Assembly: GCA_964452155.1 (NCBI GenBank)
Contig: CAYVLC010000141.1
Coordinates: forward strand, 1 to 6,951
Source: UBA2632 sp964452155
GTDB taxonomy: Bacteria > Bacteroidota > Bacteroidia > Bacteroidales > Dysgonomonadaceae
DNA length: 6,951 bases
Reading direction: 5' to 3'
The notes beneath the pieces were generated by a model that did no database searches, was not told the DNA's origin, and saw only the letters and a program-made list of their open reading frames with translations. The translations under genes and the position numbers were made by a program. This document shows positions 6,269-6,951 of this stretch, in pieces (the stretch's first letter is position 1; each line of letters starts with the position of its first letter).

Positions 6269-6931
6269 TCATTTCTTTTCGAAATGGTGGTCGTCCCAAT
6301 ATTTGCTAAAGGTATGACCCCATCTAAAGCCTAGTTTTCTGAATTCTTTCACTACAGAATGATTGGGGTGCAATGTACCATTCACGCATGTGTCTAGCAC
6401 TGCACCAATTGGTTCGTTGGGCAAATCTTTTATCTTCCACCTCAGTGGGTTGAAGCGTGGGTTGATGTCTATTGCCATACCAGTGGCATGGGCAGAATAG
6501 GTGATGTTGCGGTAGCAAAAGCTATAGGTGTTGTTGTTTGCCATTGAAAGGCTGTCGCACCAGTTGTAAGCTACAATGGGAATTGCTTTTTCAATCACAA
6601 ACTCTTGCTCTAACATCAAATGGAATATTTCTTTTATATCGGAGACTATTTTTTTGTTGGTTAATATTTGTCCGCGATGCACCTTTTTATCTGTAGAAAT
6701 GTAGTTAACATCAATCAACTCTAGTTGTTCTATCACAGCTTGTGGAGCATTTGAGCCATCTATTGCCTCTGCAAAAGTGTAGCGACAATCAATTATTGTA
6801 GTATCTGGTGCTGCAATAACTGCTCCCATAGTTAGCTCTTCCTTCTCGCTTATATGATTACCATTGCTATGCTTTGTATGGCAGGCAAACAAAGCTACTA
6901 CAGTAAACAGGATTATAAGAAAATAGCGCAT
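6269..6931 (-). CDS. Lipoprotein metallopeptidase of family M15 (D,D-carboxypeptidase/VanY type)
   Basis: Predicted zinc peptidase that trims peptidoglycan stem peptides, or hydrolyses a related D-amino-acid bond, in the periplasm. The 220 residues start with a lipoprotein signal MRYFLIILFTVVALFAC. Cys17 is the probable lipidation site, and the following HTKHSNG lacks the acidic surface-export signal, so a periplasm-facing anchor is likelier. The catalytic domain covers about residues 60-220. The family motif SxHxxGxAxD is intact at 146-155 (SAHATGMAID), giving zinc ligands His148 and Asp155. The C-terminal DDHHFE (213-218) supplies the catalytic acid Asp213 and the third ligand His216. RWG at 203-205 matches the usual strand before it. 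The domain is complete and ends two residues after HFE, as is common. The exact bond cut (D-Ala-D-Ala or L-Ala-D-Glu) is not resolved. Only 20 bases of upstream DNA are present, so its promoter is not visible. A 164-base gap separates it from the hydrolase operon. Confidence 0.9.
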   Translation of the reverse strand: MRYFLIILFTVVALFACHTKHSNGNHISEKEELTMGAVIAAPDTTIIDCRYTFAEAIDGSNAPQAVIEQLELIDVNYISTDKKVHRGQILTNKKIVSDIKEIFHLMLEQEFVIEKAIPIVAYNWCDSLSMANNNTYSFCYRNITYSAHATGMAIDINPRFNPLRWKIKDLPNEPIGAVLDTCVNGTLHPNHSVVKEFRKLGFRWGHTFSKYWDDHHFEKK

Positions 6932-6951
6932 AGTTCTTGTATAGTTTTTTA

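Noticed and set aside
1..6951. Search for defence, CRISPR, toxin-antitoxin, retroelement or mobile-element signatures
   Set aside because: No regular direct-repeat array, transposase, integrase, reverse transcriptase, nuclease or small toxin-like pair was found in either strand.

Overview
The window most likely comes from a member of the Bacteroidota, probably Bacteroidales-like, although the genus cannot be fixed from sequence alone. The evidence is moderate-to-low GC, A-rich leaders without a clear Shine-Dalgarno sequence, a TAnnTTTG-type -7 box, a Tat-type lipoprotein signal and the protein families present. All convincing genes lie on the minus strand, so transcription runs from the right edge to the left edge. 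No rRNA, tRNA, CRISPR array, transposase or integrase was seen.

Right end (6269-6931): a complete lipoprotein metallopeptidase of family M15 (D,D-carboxypeptidase/VanY type), likely a cell-wall enzyme. Its promoter is outside the window. A 164-base gap follows. It holds a perfect 12-base palindrome and an AT-rich stretch with a candidate -7 box, which probably drives the next unit.

Middle (1288-6104): three exported proteins in a row with short gaps, probably an operon. They are a large secreted alpha/beta hydrolase of the prolyl-oligopeptidase/esterase class with a Ser-Asp-His triad and long flanking domains, a secreted CBM9-like beta-sandwich protein, and a Tat-exported probable lipoprotein with a glycosyl-hydrolase-like TIM barrel. 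A drug/metabolite-transporter (EamA) permease follows after 32 bases (359-1255) and appears to start with TTG. The inferred theme is extracytoplasmic breakdown of a decorated glycan or glycoconjugate: an esterase-like enzyme, a carbohydrate-binding protein, a putative glycosidase and an inner-membrane carrier. The substrate is unknown, and no SusC/SusD pair is visible.

Left end (1-358): no complete gene. A minus-strand open frame runs off the left edge from about position 165 or 174 and may be the beginning of another gene. The rest (about 175-358) is intergenic, with short inverted repeats and a heptad-like repeat that overlaps the end of the EamA gene.

I do not see a clear unprecedented system. 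The most interesting items are the SusCD-less hydrolase operon, the long uncharacterised C-terminal region of the hydrolase, and the in-frame TAG-TAG-ATG junction.
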